From contig NZ_BOMH01000078.1 in assembly GCF_016862095.1 (NCBI RefSeq), positions 1 to 46,004 on the forward strand: a stretch of DNA of 46,004 nucleotides. The letters run 5' to 3'. The number at the start of each line of letters is the position of its first letter. The stretch's first letter is position 1. The DNA is from Actinoplanes cyaneus (GTDB taxonomy: Bacteria; Actinomycetota; Actinomycetes; Mycobacteriales; Micromonosporaceae). Positions 1-8,600 of this stretch are shown here, piece by piece. The notes under the pieces are model-generated. The model saw only the letters and a list, made by a program, of their open reading frames with translations, ran no database searches and had not been told where the DNA came from. The position numbers and the translations under genes are program-made.

Positions 1-40
1 ATTCCGGTAGCAGCGCCCGGCCGGTGACCCCTGACGGCCC

Positions 41-58
41 GGCGAGCGGCCGCTCGCC
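41..58. terminator. perfect GC palindrome, possible terminator hairpin
   Basis: GGCGAGCGGCCGCTCGCC is a perfect 18-base self-complementary sequence about 55 bases beyond the stop of the leftward gene that ends at 113. It could act as a terminator for that gene. There is no T-tract, which is common in high-GC actinomycetes, so the role is inferred. Confidence 0.3.
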
Positions 59-112
59 GTCCTGGACCGTCCTGCGGGGCGCGGCCGGCGCAACTCGTGC
101 ATGCGGATCGTC

Positions 113-670
113 TCAGGAAGGCTCGGCAGGCGGGTGCTCGTCGACGCCCGGGCGTTCCGTGGACGGGTTCTCGGTGGACCGGTGCTCGGTGGACGGCTGC
201 TCGGTGGACAGGTTCTGGGTGGACGGGTCGTCGGCGGACGGGTTCTCGACGCGCGAGTTCTCGGCGGACGGGTTCTCGACGGACGGGTTCTCGACGGGCG
301 GCAACTCGTGGATGCGGGCGGTCCGGGCGATCTTGCGCTGCAACGACCTCAGCAGACGGATCGTCTCCTCGTCGCGGAAACCGGTGGTCGCCTGCCAGTC
401 CCAGCCCGACCCGAACACGTCGCTGGCGAAGACCACCTCCGCGGAGGCCAGCACCCGTCGCCAGTCCCGGGGGCTGAGCGGCTGCCCGCCCCGGACCAGC
501 GGGCGAAGGCGCACGACGTGCTCGAACAGTTCCGCGACGCTGCCGAAGTCCAGGGCCACCGCGAGTGGCTCCGTGCACCGTGCCGGGCCGCCCCACTCCG
601 TCAGGCCATGAGCGAGCACCTCCCGCTCGTCCTCATCCAGTTCGATCGCCACAAGCTCGTCGGCTGTCAT
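113..670 (-). CDS. hypothetical protein with C-terminal pentapeptide repeat tail
   Basis: A 185-residue protein that I do not recognise. The first 115 residues form an acidic then mixed soluble domain (starts MTADELVAIELDEDE; conserved-looking GSGWDWQATTGF and a basic LLRSLQRKIARTARI helix). The last 60 residues are ten pentapeptides of the type (V/A/T)EN-P-S followed by a short Pro/Glu end. There is no signal peptide or membrane segment. The frame is open as far as 1309, but only the ATG at 670 gives a sensible N-terminus outside the divergent kinase gene; no strong ribosome binding site is visible. The tail is low complexity and acidic and may be a flexible linker or a polymorphic region. 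Function unknown. Confidence 0.6.
   Translation of the reverse strand: MTADELVAIELDEDEREVLAHGLTEWGGPARCTEPLAVALDFGSVAELFEHVVRLRPLVRGGQPLSPRDWRRVLASAEVVFASDVFGSGWDWQATTGFRDEETIRLLRSLQRKIARTARIHELPPVENPSVENPSAENSRVENPSADDPSTQNLSTEQPSTEHRSTENPSTERPGVDEHPPAEPS
146..295 (-). repeat. 15-bp tandem repeat, ten copies, encoding pentapeptides
   Basis: Ten consecutive 15-base units on the minus strand encode VENPS, VENPS, AENSR, VENPS, ADDPS, TQNLS, TEQPS, TEHRS, TENPS and TERPG. On the plus strand the recurring core is GGACGGGTTCTCG. Units differ by point changes but the 15-base register is exact, so length variants stay in frame. This is the typical look of slipped-strand or unequal-crossover repeat growth inside a gene. 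Confidence 0.85.
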
Positions 671-875
671 GCCCGTGATGATGCCGGAATCCCCCAAACG
701 AGGTCCCTGGTTTTCCGGCAGGAACTGATCGATGCCCGCCACGATCGAGGGTCGGGCGACGGTATGCGGACATCGACAGGCTCCTCCACCGTGTCTGTAG
801 TGGACGACTGTGCGGCCCGTCACCCCGCTGGTGAAGCACCGCTGCCGGCGACATCGTCCGTGAGATCCTCGCCGG

Positions 876-1589
876 ATGTGGGAGACGGTGACGATCGGGG
901 AATCCGGTGCCACGGTGACGGTCGACCGGCGCAACGGGCTGTATCGCAAGGTCTCGGACGATCCACGGGACGACCTGGTCGGCGAGGGCGCACGCCTGAC
1001 CTGGCTGCGTGAGCACGGCATTCCCGCCGCCGAGGTCATCGAGTGCCGCCCCGGTCTGCTCGTGACGGCCGAGGTGCCGGGTGTGTCCGCTGCCGGGGAG
1101 TGGCCCGAGGCATCGTGTCCGCGAGTTGTCGACGCGCTCGCCGGCCTGACCCGTGCGCTGCATTCCCTGCCGATCACCGACTGCCCGTTCGATCGCCGCC
1201 TGGCCGTGGTGATTCCCGAGGCGCTGGCGGCTGACGTGGACCTCGACGACCTGGACGACGAACGCGCCGGTTGGACGCGCGACGAACTGGCCGCCGAGCT
1301 GATCTCCACCCGCCCACCGGACGAAGACCTGGTGGTCTGTCACGGTGACCTGTGCCCGCCCAATGTGGTGCTGGACCCGGACACCTGCCGGGTGAACGGC
1401 CTCATCGACGCCGGCCGGTTGGGCGTGGCCGACCGCTGGGCCGACCTTGCCCTCGTGACCAGGTCACTCACCGATGACTCCGATCCGCAGTACGGCGCCT
1501 GGGCGGCTGACAGATTCCTGAAGAAGTACGGAGTAGCACCCCACCCCCGGAAGAACGACTTCTATCGCCTGCTCGACGAGTTCTTCTGA
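876..1589 (+). CDS. APH(3')-like aminoglycoside phosphotransferase family kinase
   Basis: A 237-residue cytoplasmic kinase-fold protein. Visible APH signatures are the candidate ATP-binding Lys in LYRKVS (about residue 25), the catalytic loop HGDLCPPN at 156-163 (Asp158 as base, Asn163 for metal), and the metal-binding IDAGRLGVADRWADLAL at 178 onward, which is APH(3')-like. It ends in LLDEFF, a C-terminus typical of APH(3') enzymes. The family transfers the ATP gamma-phosphate to a 3'-hydroxyl of kanamycin/neomycin-type aminoglycosides. At 237 residues it is slightly shorter than usual (about 260), so substrate and resistance activity are unproven. It is divergent from the repeat-tailed gene and convergent with the next. 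Confidence 0.8.
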   Translation: MWETVTIGESGATVTVDRRNGLYRKVSDDPRDDLVGEGARLTWLREHGIPAAEVIECRPGLLVTAEVPGVSAAGEWPEASCPRVVDALAGLTRALHSLPITDCPFDRRLAVVIPEALAADVDLDDLDDERAGWTRDELAAELISTRPPDEDLVVCHGDLCPPNVVLDPDTCRVNGLIDAGRLGVADRWADLALVTRSLTDDSDPQYGAWAADRFLKKYGVAPHPRKNDFYRLLDEFF

Positions 1590-1602
1590 AGTCCCCGATG
1601 CG

Positions 1603-2112
1603 TCAGGCCGAGGTGAAGTTCCACCGGGCGGGTAGCTCGCTGTCGCACAGAGCGCAGGTGAAGTCGCCGTCACGCACGATGTTGCGCTCCCCGCAGGAGG
1701 GGCAGCAGCGGAAGACGACCTTGGCGGTGAAGTCACCCGGATGCGCTATGCCGAGCCGGTCGAGCGATTCCCGGACGGCGGGCCAGCAGTCGGGATCCGG
1801 GCAATAACCGGTCGATTGGTTGGTCACCTCGAGGACGTGCCAACCTGACGCATCGCGGGCGAACATCATCTCACCTGCGGCAAGTACGTCTCGGCCGCCG
1901 GCGAGCGCAACATGTTCGCTGCGGCGCGGTGCCAGTCCGAGATCACCGTCAAGCGTCACCACGAAGGTGAGCGGCTCACCGAGGTCAGCGCTTCCGCGCA
2001 CAGCGAGCCAGTCAGCCAGCAGGGTCGCCGAACGAACCGCGAACGCCCCCACCGTGACAGCCTCATCGCGGATCTCGGCCGGACCGACGTAGCTGAACCG
2101 CCTGGCGTGCAT
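1603..2112 (-). CDS. hypothetical protein with C-terminal zinc ribbon
   Basis: A 169-residue protein beginning MHARRFSYVGPAEIRDEA. The N-terminal 110 residues look like an alpha/beta sensor or binding domain of no family I can name. YCPDPDCWP follows near residue 120, and the end carries two CxxC knuckles (CCPSCGERN ... CALCDSEL) that form a typical zinc ribbon, so the protein probably binds zinc and perhaps nucleic acid. The frame is open upstream to 2286 but that extension is Arg-rich shadow coding inside the divergent gene, so I chose the ATG at 2112. It is convergent with the kinase (13-base gap) and divergent from the metallopeptidase. Function unknown. Confidence 0.6.
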   Translation of the reverse strand: MHARRFSYVGPAEIRDEAVTVGAFAVRSATLLADWLAVRGSADLGEPLTFVVTLDGDLGLAPRRSEHVALAGGRDVLAAGEMMFARDASGWHVLEVTNQSTGYCPDPDCWPAVRESLDRLGIAHPGDFTAKVVFRCCPSCGERNIVRDGDFTCALCDSELPARWNFTSA

Positions 2113-2278
2113 CACCGCGTGACGGTATCTCTCGCGATGGTGGACGTCGACGTGAATACGACAGCGCTCGGCTCGGCAGATCCGTGCACCGGATCGAGCG
2201 GCACGACGCAAGAGCGCTGGAGTCCGCCGAGGGATCGGGGCTCGCGAGTGGGAGCGGGGTCGCCGTACCATCGCGGGC

Positions 2279-2962
2279 ATGCCCAAGCGCCGATGGATCG
2301 TCGCGCTGGCCGTGGCCGTCCTGCTCGGCGCCGGCGCCGGAACAGTGGCCGTGGCGGCGCCGTCGGTCGCGGCTGTCGCGTGCCCGTGGTGCTACGGCTT
2401 GACCGGGCTGGGTGGCGGTGTCTACGCCGAACGTGACGACGACTCGTACCGGACGATGGCCGACGCCGCCGGGCAGCGGGTCGAGCGGTTCTACGGCGGC
2501 CGGCAGGCGCACGCCCGAGTGCTGATCTGTACGACCGACGCGTGCTACCGGCGCATCGGAGGCGGCGGGGAGAAGGGCAGGGCACTGCGCAACCGGGCGC
2601 TGCTGCTCTCCCCCGCCGGCGCGACCGAGACGATCGCGGCGCACGAGTTCGCCCACCTGGAGCTCCACGAGCGGCTCGGCGACGCCCGCGGCAAGGTCCC
2701 GCACTGGTTCGACGAGGGTCTGGCCGTCGTGGTCTCCGACGATCCGCGCTATCTGCGGTCCGGAAGCGATCGCTGCCTGGTGCCCTACGACGAGGCGCTC
2801 ACGGTCACGCGCGTGGACTGGGCGGCGGCCGCCGCGGGCGGGACCGACCGCGGCTACCTGCTCGCCGGGTGCGTCGTGAGTCGCTGGGTCGCGGCTCACG
2901 ACGTACACAAGATGGTTGCTGATCTTCGGGATGGAATGCCCTTCGAGGACGCCCTCTCGTGA
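2279..2962 (+). CDS. exported or membrane-anchored HExxH metallopeptidase-like protein
   Basis: A 227-residue protein. Residues 1-30 form a basic start (MPKRRW) and a hydrophobic Ala/Val/Leu segment, a signal peptide or anchor; CPWCYG follows. HEFAH at 122-126 with a Glu in HWFDEGLAV about 20 residues later matches the gluzincin plan (two His plus a downstream Glu binding zinc, the first Glu catalytic), as in peptidase-MA-like proteins of actinomycetes. Paired cysteines at about 84 and 89 (CTTDAC) suggest an extracytoplasmic disulphide. No substrate can be predicted. It is divergent from the zinc-ribbon gene, with a 166-base promoter interval. Confidence 0.7.
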   Translation: MPKRRWIVALAVAVLLGAGAGTVAVAAPSVAAVACPWCYGLTGLGGGVYAERDDDSYRTMADAAGQRVERFYGGRQAHARVLICTTDACYRRIGGGGEKGRALRNRALLLSPAGATETIAAHEFAHLELHERLGDARGKVPHWFDEGLAVVVSDDPRYLRSGSDRCLVPYDEALTVTRVDWAAAAAGGTDRGYLLAGCVVSRWVAAHDVHKMVADLRDGMPFEDALS

Positions 2963-3020
2963 GTTCGCCGGTCGACCTCGCCGGCTTTCCGACAGCCGCC
3001 CGGCGTGAGGACCAGCCGCG

Positions 3021-3073
3021 GGCTGGCCACCACCGTGGTGTCGGCGGCGGCAATACCACGGTGAGCGCCAGCC
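3021..3073. repeat. imperfect palindromic intergenic element (REP-like)
   Basis: Left arm GGCTGGCCACCACCGTGGT (3021-3039) and right arm ACCACGGTGAGCGCCAGCC (3055-3073) pair over 7 + 9 bases with a 3x3 internal loop. It lies between the convergent metallopeptidase and secreted-protein genes, where it could also serve as a bidirectional terminator. Its arms closely resemble elements at 24703-24806. Confidence 0.7.
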
Positions 3074-3118
3074 GGAAGCCGCCACGACCCTACGAGAGGG
3101 TGCGCGGCGAGCAGGGCA

Positions 3119-3505
3119 TCAGGCGATGCCGATCGTCCAGTTCTCGCCGTCGTCGCCGGCGCTGCAGGCGTTGAAGCCGCGTTCGCCGGCCACGCAGACC
3201 CGGAACGTGACGGTGCGCCCGGCCGTGAAGTCGTGGCTGAACCGGGCGGTCTCGCCCGCCGCGCCGCCGGTCGAGTGGGTGCCGGTCTGCAGTGTCCCGT
3301 CCTCGCGGACGTACCGGTACTCCAGATAGGCGCGACCGCCGCCGGCGACGTGCTTCGTCACCGTGAACGAGTCGTCCCCGGCGTCGAAATGCCCTTCCGC
3401 CAGCAGTTCACTGTCCCGGTCGAAGACCTGGGCGGTGGACGACACGGCGGACGGCGCGAATCCGAGGGTCGCCGCGATCACCGCGGCCGGAATCATGCTG
3501 TTCAT
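3119..3505 (-). CDS. small secreted protein
   Basis: A 128-residue protein with an N-terminal signal peptide (MNSMIPAAVIAATLGFAPSA, cleavage probably after the Ala-rich stretch near residue 20). The mature part is a small beta-rich domain with two cysteines (FRVCVAGERGFNACSAG), probably one disulphide, ending ENWTIGIA. The ATG at 3505 is chosen because GGAGGTG lies at 3511-3517 with good spacing; the in-frame GTG at 3511 overlaps that site. Similar small secreted actinomycete proteins have no assigned role. Convergent with the metallopeptidase gene; an REP-like palindrome separates them. Confidence 0.7.
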   Translation of the reverse strand: MNSMIPAAVIAATLGFAPSAVSSTAQVFDRDSELLAEGHFDAGDDSFTVTKHVAGGGRAYLEYRYVREDGTLQTGTHSTGGAAGETARFSHDFTAGRTVTFRVCVAGERGFNACSAGDDGENWTIGIA

Positions 3506-3584
3506 TGCCACACCTCCGCACGACGCAGCCTGCTACTTCCCGATGGCCGAACCGGAGGTGACGATCTTGATACCCACCGCTGTC

Positions 3585-4445
3585 TCAGACGAAACCCGAG
3601 ATCCGTTCGGCCACGAGATCCGGCGAGTGCGCGGGCAGGTCATGGGACGCTCCGGGCACGATCTCGGTCCGCGCGGACGGCAGCACGCGACGCAGCCGTT
3701 CGGCGACCTCGGCCGGGTCGTAGAGCGCGCTGTGCTGCCCCATCAGCACCAGCGCCGGGACGGTCAGGCCGGCGAGCTCGGCGTCGGTCACCGTGTCCGG
3801 CATCGGTAACCGGCGGCGGAACCGCATGATCAGCGGCAGCAGCCGGATCAGGTCGTCGTCGCGGAGCACGGCGTTGCGCACCGGGTAGGAGAGGCGCCGC
3901 CGCACCGGCCCGGGGGTCAGCCCGGCGAGCCCGCCCGCCATGAGCCAGATCCAGAACTTGGCGCCGAGCCGCCCGAAACCGCCCGGGTCGAGCAGGGTCA
4001 GGCTCGCCGCGCGCCCGGGGAACCGCAGCTCGTGCCGCAGGATCGCCCAGCCGCCGTAGGACATCCCGACCAGGTGGGCCCGCTCGACGCCGAGCGCCGT
4101 GAGGGCTTCCTCGAGGTCCGCCGCGACGTCGTCGGCGTCGCGGATCGGCCGGGTCTGGGTGGCTTCGCCGGGCTCGCCGATCGGGTCGAGCGCGATGACC
4201 GGGTTCTTGCGGCCGAGGGCTTCGACAAACCGATACCACGTCAGGGCACTCCCGCCCGAGCCCGGCACGAGCACGATCGGCACACCGTCCGCCGCACCCG
4301 AGCGGTAGGCGACGGCTGTGCCGAAACTGGTCGTGACCCGTTCCGCCACGACCGGCAGGGGCCACAACCGATCAAAGGATTGCCGGTACGCCGTGAGGAA
4401 GCGCTCCCGAGCGGCGTCGCTGGTGAACTCACCGACATCGTTCAT
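3585..4445 (-). CDS. alpha/beta-fold hydrolase
   Basis: A 286-residue alpha/beta hydrolase. The oxyanion region is VPGSGGSALTW (60-70), the nucleophile elbow GMSYGGW puts Ser at 129, a likely acid Asp is in GQHSALYDP, and the catalytic His is in PGASHDLPAH near the end. No signal peptide. Such enzymes cleave esters, lactones or related bonds; the substrate cannot be told. The ATG at 4445 lies inside an 18-base palindrome shared with the divergent tetR gene and has no ribosome binding site, so the transcript may be leaderless or a later start may be used. It is probably repressed by the neighbouring TetR protein. Confidence 0.85.
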   Translation of the reverse strand: MNDVGEFTSDAARERFLTAYRQSFDRLWPLPVVAERVTTSFGTAVAYRSGAADGVPIVLVPGSGGSALTWYRFVEALGRKNPVIALDPIGEPGEATQTRPIRDADDVAADLEEALTALGVERAHLVGMSYGGWAILRHELRFPGRAASLTLLDPGGFGRLGAKFWIWLMAGGLAGLTPGPVRRRLSYPVRNAVLRDDDLIRLLPLIMRFRRRLPMPDTVTDAELAGLTVPALVLMGQHSALYDPAEVAERLRRVLPSARTEIVPGASHDLPAHSPDLVAERISGFV

Positions 4446-4461
4446 GATACAACCGTATCAT
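4444..4461. promoter_or_regulatory. probable TetR operator
   Basis: ATGATAC-AACC-GTATCAT is a perfect inverted repeat (7-base arms, 4-base spacer) in the gap between the divergent hydrolase and tetR genes. Its size and centre are typical of TetR-family operators. One half contains the hydrolase start codon (CAT at 4443-4445), and TATCAT at 4456-4461 could be the -10 of the tetR promoter, so binding would block both genes. Confidence 0.75.
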
Positions 4462-4480
4462 CAAAGTGGAGGGTGGGAAC

Positions 4481-5086
4481 GTGCCGAAGCGGGTCGATCA
4501 CGACGAGCGCAAGCGCCACATCGCCGGGGCGCTGCTGCGGATCGCCGAGCGCCAGGGCCTGCAGCACGCCACGATGCGCTCGGTCGCCGCCGAGGCCGGG
4601 GTGTCGTTGCGGCTGGTGCAGTACTACTTCCACACCAAGGACGAGCTGCTGCTGACCGCGATCGGGATCTCGGCCGAGCAGATCGGCGAGCGGGTGCGGA
4701 CCCGGCTGCTCGCCGCGGGCGCGGGCGCGGCACCACCGCCCCGCGAGTTCGTCACCGAGACGCTGCTGGCGGCGCTGCCGCTCGACGACGACGGGGTGCG
4801 GATCACCAGGACCTGGGCGGCGTTCTACAGCCTGGTCCTGGCCGAGCCGGAGCTGACCCGGCTCGGCGCCGACCATCCGAACAGCCTGGAACGCCTGCTG
4901 GCGAACCAGTTGCGGCTCGCCGGGCGGCCGGAGCCCGAGGTGACCGCCGCCGGCCTGCTGGCCCTGACCAACGGCCTGGCCTCCAGCATTCTGGGCCGCC
5001 AGCACGACGCCGGCATGGCGGTGACGGTGCTGCGCCACTACCTCGGCATGATCTTCGACAGCCCGGGCCGGGAGTCCGACGGGTGA
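4481..5086 (+). CDS. TetR/AcrR-family transcriptional regulator
   Basis: A 201-residue repressor-type regulator. The N-terminal DNA-binding domain has the TetR pattern: HIAGALLRIAERQGLQHATM, then AAEAGVSLRLVQYYFHTKDELL (recognition helix with YYF). The C-terminal all-helical domain is the ligand and dimer part. I place the start at the GTG at 4481, 7 bases after GGAGGG (4468-4473), rather than at the GTG at 4466 that overlaps this site. Divergent from the hydrolase with a palindromic operator between them, so autoregulation and control of the hydrolase are likely. Followed by a hairpin at 5114-5143. Confidence 0.88.
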   Translation: MPKRVDHDERKRHIAGALLRIAERQGLQHATMRSVAAEAGVSLRLVQYYFHTKDELLLTAIGISAEQIGERVRTRLLAAGAGAAPPPREFVTETLLAALPLDDDGVRITRTWAAFYSLVLAEPELTRLGADHPNSLERLLANQLRLAGRPEPEVTAAGLLALTNGLASSILGRQHDAGMAVTVLRHYLGMIFDSPGRESDG

Positions 5087-5113
5087 GGGCCGGAGCGAGT
5101 CCTGCGCCGGCTC

Positions 5114-5143
5114 GCGGCTGGTCACACGATGGGCACCAGCCGC
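5114..5143 (+). terminator. hairpin after tetR
   Basis: GCGGCTGGT and ACCAGCCGC form a perfect 9-bp stem with a 12-base loop 27 bases after the tetR stop. It probably ends the tetR transcript. The GGCTGGT/ACCAGCC ends also resemble those of the palindromic elements elsewhere in the window. Confidence 0.5.
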
Positions 5144-5163
5144 CCGCGACGCCCTCCCATCGG

Positions 5164-5322
5164 TCAGGACAGCCGATCGACGACGATGACCTCGGCCGGC
5201 GTGCCGGGCCGGTCGGCGGGGGTGGTGGCCGTGTAGCTGGCGAGCAGGGCGAGCGCGTCGGCGTCGCTCGTTCCCTCGGCCGTGTGGTAGACGGTCAGCG
5301 ACTGCCCGTCCTCCCCGCTGAC
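5164..5322 (-). pseudogene. orphan C-terminal coding remnant
   Basis: A 52-codon open frame between two stops, without any start codon, reads like a real protein end (SLTVYHTAEGTSDADALAL ... PAEVIVVDRLS, then TGA). Codon third positions are almost all G or C. I do not recognise the family. Its upstream end coincides within a few bases with the upstream end of the hydrolase fragment on the other strand, as expected if a deletion joined two truncated genes tail-out. Low confidence. Confidence 0.3.
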
Positions 5323-5606
5323 TCATCGAGGACCTGGAGCACCGGATCCGGGTCCACACCGGCTTCCGGCTCGACGACATGTCACCGGTCGGGGCGGCCC
5401 GCAGCGTCACCGTCCCGACGCTGCTCTACCAGGTTCGCGACGACGTCCTGACCCGGCCGGACGACGTCCAGGCGATCCACGACAACATCCCGGCCGAGAA
5501 GGATCTGTTCTGGATCGAGGGCAGCACCCGCCGCTGGGACGGCTACCGCTACTTCGCCCAGAATCCGGGGCGCGTCCTCGACTGGTTCGACCGTCACCTG
5601 AGCTGA
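5322..5606 (+). pseudogene. C-terminal fragment of an alpha/beta hydrolase
   Basis: Immediately after an in-frame TGA at 5319 the frame reads about 94 residues that look like the C-terminal third of an alpha/beta hydrolase: SVTVPTLLYQVRDDVLTRPD (the strand before the catalytic acid loop), then DLFWIEGSTRRWDGYRYF and LDWFDRHLS at the end. The nucleophile half is missing. An ATG at 5379 would allow a 75-residue product, but with no catalytic serine it cannot be a working enzyme. I read it as a truncated gene left by a deletion. Confidence 0.55.
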
Positions 5607-5647
5607 CCACGCGCGTGGCGGCACGGGGGACGCGCGAAGATCGGGAG

Positions 5648-8600
5648 ATGGAAGAGGACGGGCGGCTCCGGATCACTCTGCTGGACGGGTTCGAGGCCGT
5701 CCGTGGCAAGGTCGTCGTGGCGATCCCCGGCGCGCGGCTGCGGAGCCTGACCGTACGGCTGGCACTCGCCGGTGGCCGCCCCGTCCAGCAGCACGTCCTG
5801 GCGGACGCGATCTGGGCCGGCGATCCCCCGGCCGGCCGGGCCCACGCCCTGCAGGCGCTGGTGTCACGGCTGCGCCGCGTTCTCGGCTCGGCCGGCAGCG
5901 TCGAGCAGACCGCCGGCGGTTACCGTCTCGGCATCGACCCGGCCGACGTCGACGCGCTGCGATTCGAGCGGCTCGCCGCCGCCGGCCGGGAGCGCCTGCG
6001 CGCTGGTGACCCGCTCGGGGCGGCGGCCCTGCTCGGTGACGCCACGGCGCTGTGGGGCGCATGGCCCGGCGCGGAGCCGGCGGTCGTCGCCGCCGTGGCG
6101 CCCGCCGCCGCGGCGCGGCTGGCTCACCTCTCGGTCGAGGCGCTCGTCGACCTGGCCGAAGCCGAGGCAGCCCGGGGCGACGCCGACGCGGCCGAGGCGC
6201 GCCTCGCGGCCCTGCTCACCGAGCAGCCTGTTCACGAGCGTGCGGCCGCGCTGCTGATGGACGCGCTCGCCGCTCAGGGCCGGCAGGCGGAGGCCCTGAG
6301 CCTGTACGAACGGGTCCGCGAGGCCCTCGCCGGCGACTCCGGCGCCGATCCGGGTGCTGCCCTGCGGGACCGGCACGTGCGGTTGCTGCGCGCCGCGCCG
6401 GCACCACCGAGGCCCGGGCCGGGCAATCTGCCCACACCGGTGACGAACCTGATCGGACGCGACGACGAGCTGGCCCGCGTCGATGCGCTGCTCGCCACCG
6501 GGCGCCTGGTGACGGTGTCAGGCCCGGGCGGTGCCGGCAAGACGCGCCTCGCGGTGGAGGCCGCCCTGCGCCACCGTCACGAGTACCACGACGGCGCCTG
6601 GCTGGTCGATCTCGCCCCGGTCACCGAACCCGGCGAGGTCGGCGCCGCGGTGCTCACGGCGATCGGGCTACGCGGCGGCGCGCTCTTCGACGCGCGCCGG
6701 CGGGCGGGCGGCGACGAGCTGGACGTGCTCGCCGAGCACCTGGACGGCCGCCACTGCCTGCTGCTGGTGGACAACTGCGAGCACCTGATCGATGCGGTGG
6801 CTCACCTGTGCACGGCGTTGCTGTCCCGCTGCGCCGGGTTGAGTGTGCTGGCCACCAGCCGTGAACCTCTCGCCGTCAGCGGCGAGGCGCTGGTGCCGCT
6901 GGGCCCGCTCGCGCTGCCGGACCCGCACGCCGGCACCGAGCAGATCCTGCGGACGGCGTCGGTGCGGCTGTTCCGGGAACGGGCCGCCGCCGTACGCCCC
7001 GGCTTCGTCCTCGACGACTCGGCGATGCTGGGGGTTCTGCGCCTGGTCCGCGGATTGGACGGCCTGCCGCTGGCTCTCGAACTGGCCGCGGCGCGGCTGC
7101 GGACGTTGTCGCTCGCGGAGCTGACCGACGGAATGGCCGACCGGATCCGGCTGCTCTCCGCCGGGAACCGCACCTCGCCGCCGCGGCACCGCACCCTGCA
7201 CGCGGTCATCGCGTGGAGCTGGGAGCTGCTGAGCGCCGACGAACGTACGGTGGCCGAACGTGTGTCGATCCTGCCGGGCGGCGTCACCGTGGCGTCGGCC
7301 GTCGCCGTCTGCGCGGGCACCGCGGTGCCTGCCGATGACGTGCCCGACCTGCTCGCGGCCCTGGTCGATCGGTCGCTGCTGCAGCTCGCGCCGGACCCGG
7401 GGCGCTACCGCATGCTCGAGACGATCCGCGAGTTCGGCGTCCAGCGCCTGACCGGGACGGGACGGCTCCCGACCGTCCGCGCGCTGGCCGCGGCCCACCT
7501 CGCCCGGCTGGTGGAGGACCATGACCGGCAGCTGCGGGGACCGGCGCAGCTGACGGCGATCCAGGTGATCCGCGCCGAGTACGACAACATCCTGGCCGCC
7601 CTGCGCTGGCGGTGCGACGCCGGCGACGCGTCCGGAGCCGTCACGCTGGCGCTGAGTCTGACCTGGTTCTGGCAGTTGCTCGGCCGCCACCCCGAAGCGG
7701 CCTACTGGCTGGGTGAGGCCCTGGCGGTCCCCGGCGGCGAGCCGACGACCGAACGGGCCTGCGCCGAAGCCGTTCTGCTGCTCGACCGCGCCGACGGGCA
7801 GCTCGAGAGAGGCCCCGGCCAGGTCGCCGACGACCGGAGCCGGATGCGCGAGGTCGCCCGCCGGCTGCTCGGCGGCACCCCGCTCCCGAGCCCCTACGCC
7901 GTTTTCGGACCGGTGCTGCTCGCCTTTCTGCGGGACAACGACGCCGCGTTGCTGGGCTTCGCCGAGCTGATCGACGCGGGTGACCCCTGGACGGCGGGCC
8001 TGGCCCACCTGTTCCGGGCGCAGATCGCGGAGGCCGGTGGTGAGCTCGACGTCGTACGCGTCGAGGTGGAAGCTGCCCTGACCTGCTTCCGGACCGCCGG
8101 CGACCGATGGGGCCGGGCCGCCACGCTGCCGATGCGGGCCCAGCTGCGGCAGTACGACGACGTCGACGGGGCCCTGGCCGATCTGCGGGAGGCCCGCTCG
8201 CTGGCCGGCGAATTCGGCGCGCTCAGCATCGGCGACCAGCTCGACAGCGATCTGCGCTGGCTGGACGTACACCTGCGCGGGGGCGAGACCGACCGTTCCG
8301 CGGCCCTGATCGAGACGGTCCGGGAACGCGCCGAGCACACCACCTCGGCCCAGCTGGTGATGCTGGTGAAGGCGCGGGTGGCCGGAGCCTGGCTGCGGCT
8401 GGGCCGCCCGGACCGCGCCGAGGAGCTGATCGGCGAGGCCGAGCACGCGATGCACGGCGGCACGGCGAGCCCGGACGACCACGTCCGGACGCTGGTGCAC
8501 AGCGTGCGAGCAGCGCTCTGCACCAGGAGCGGTGACGTCCCCGGTGCGCAGCGGGCGCTGGCGGCGGCCTACGCGGCGGCGCTGAGGACCCGGGACCTGC

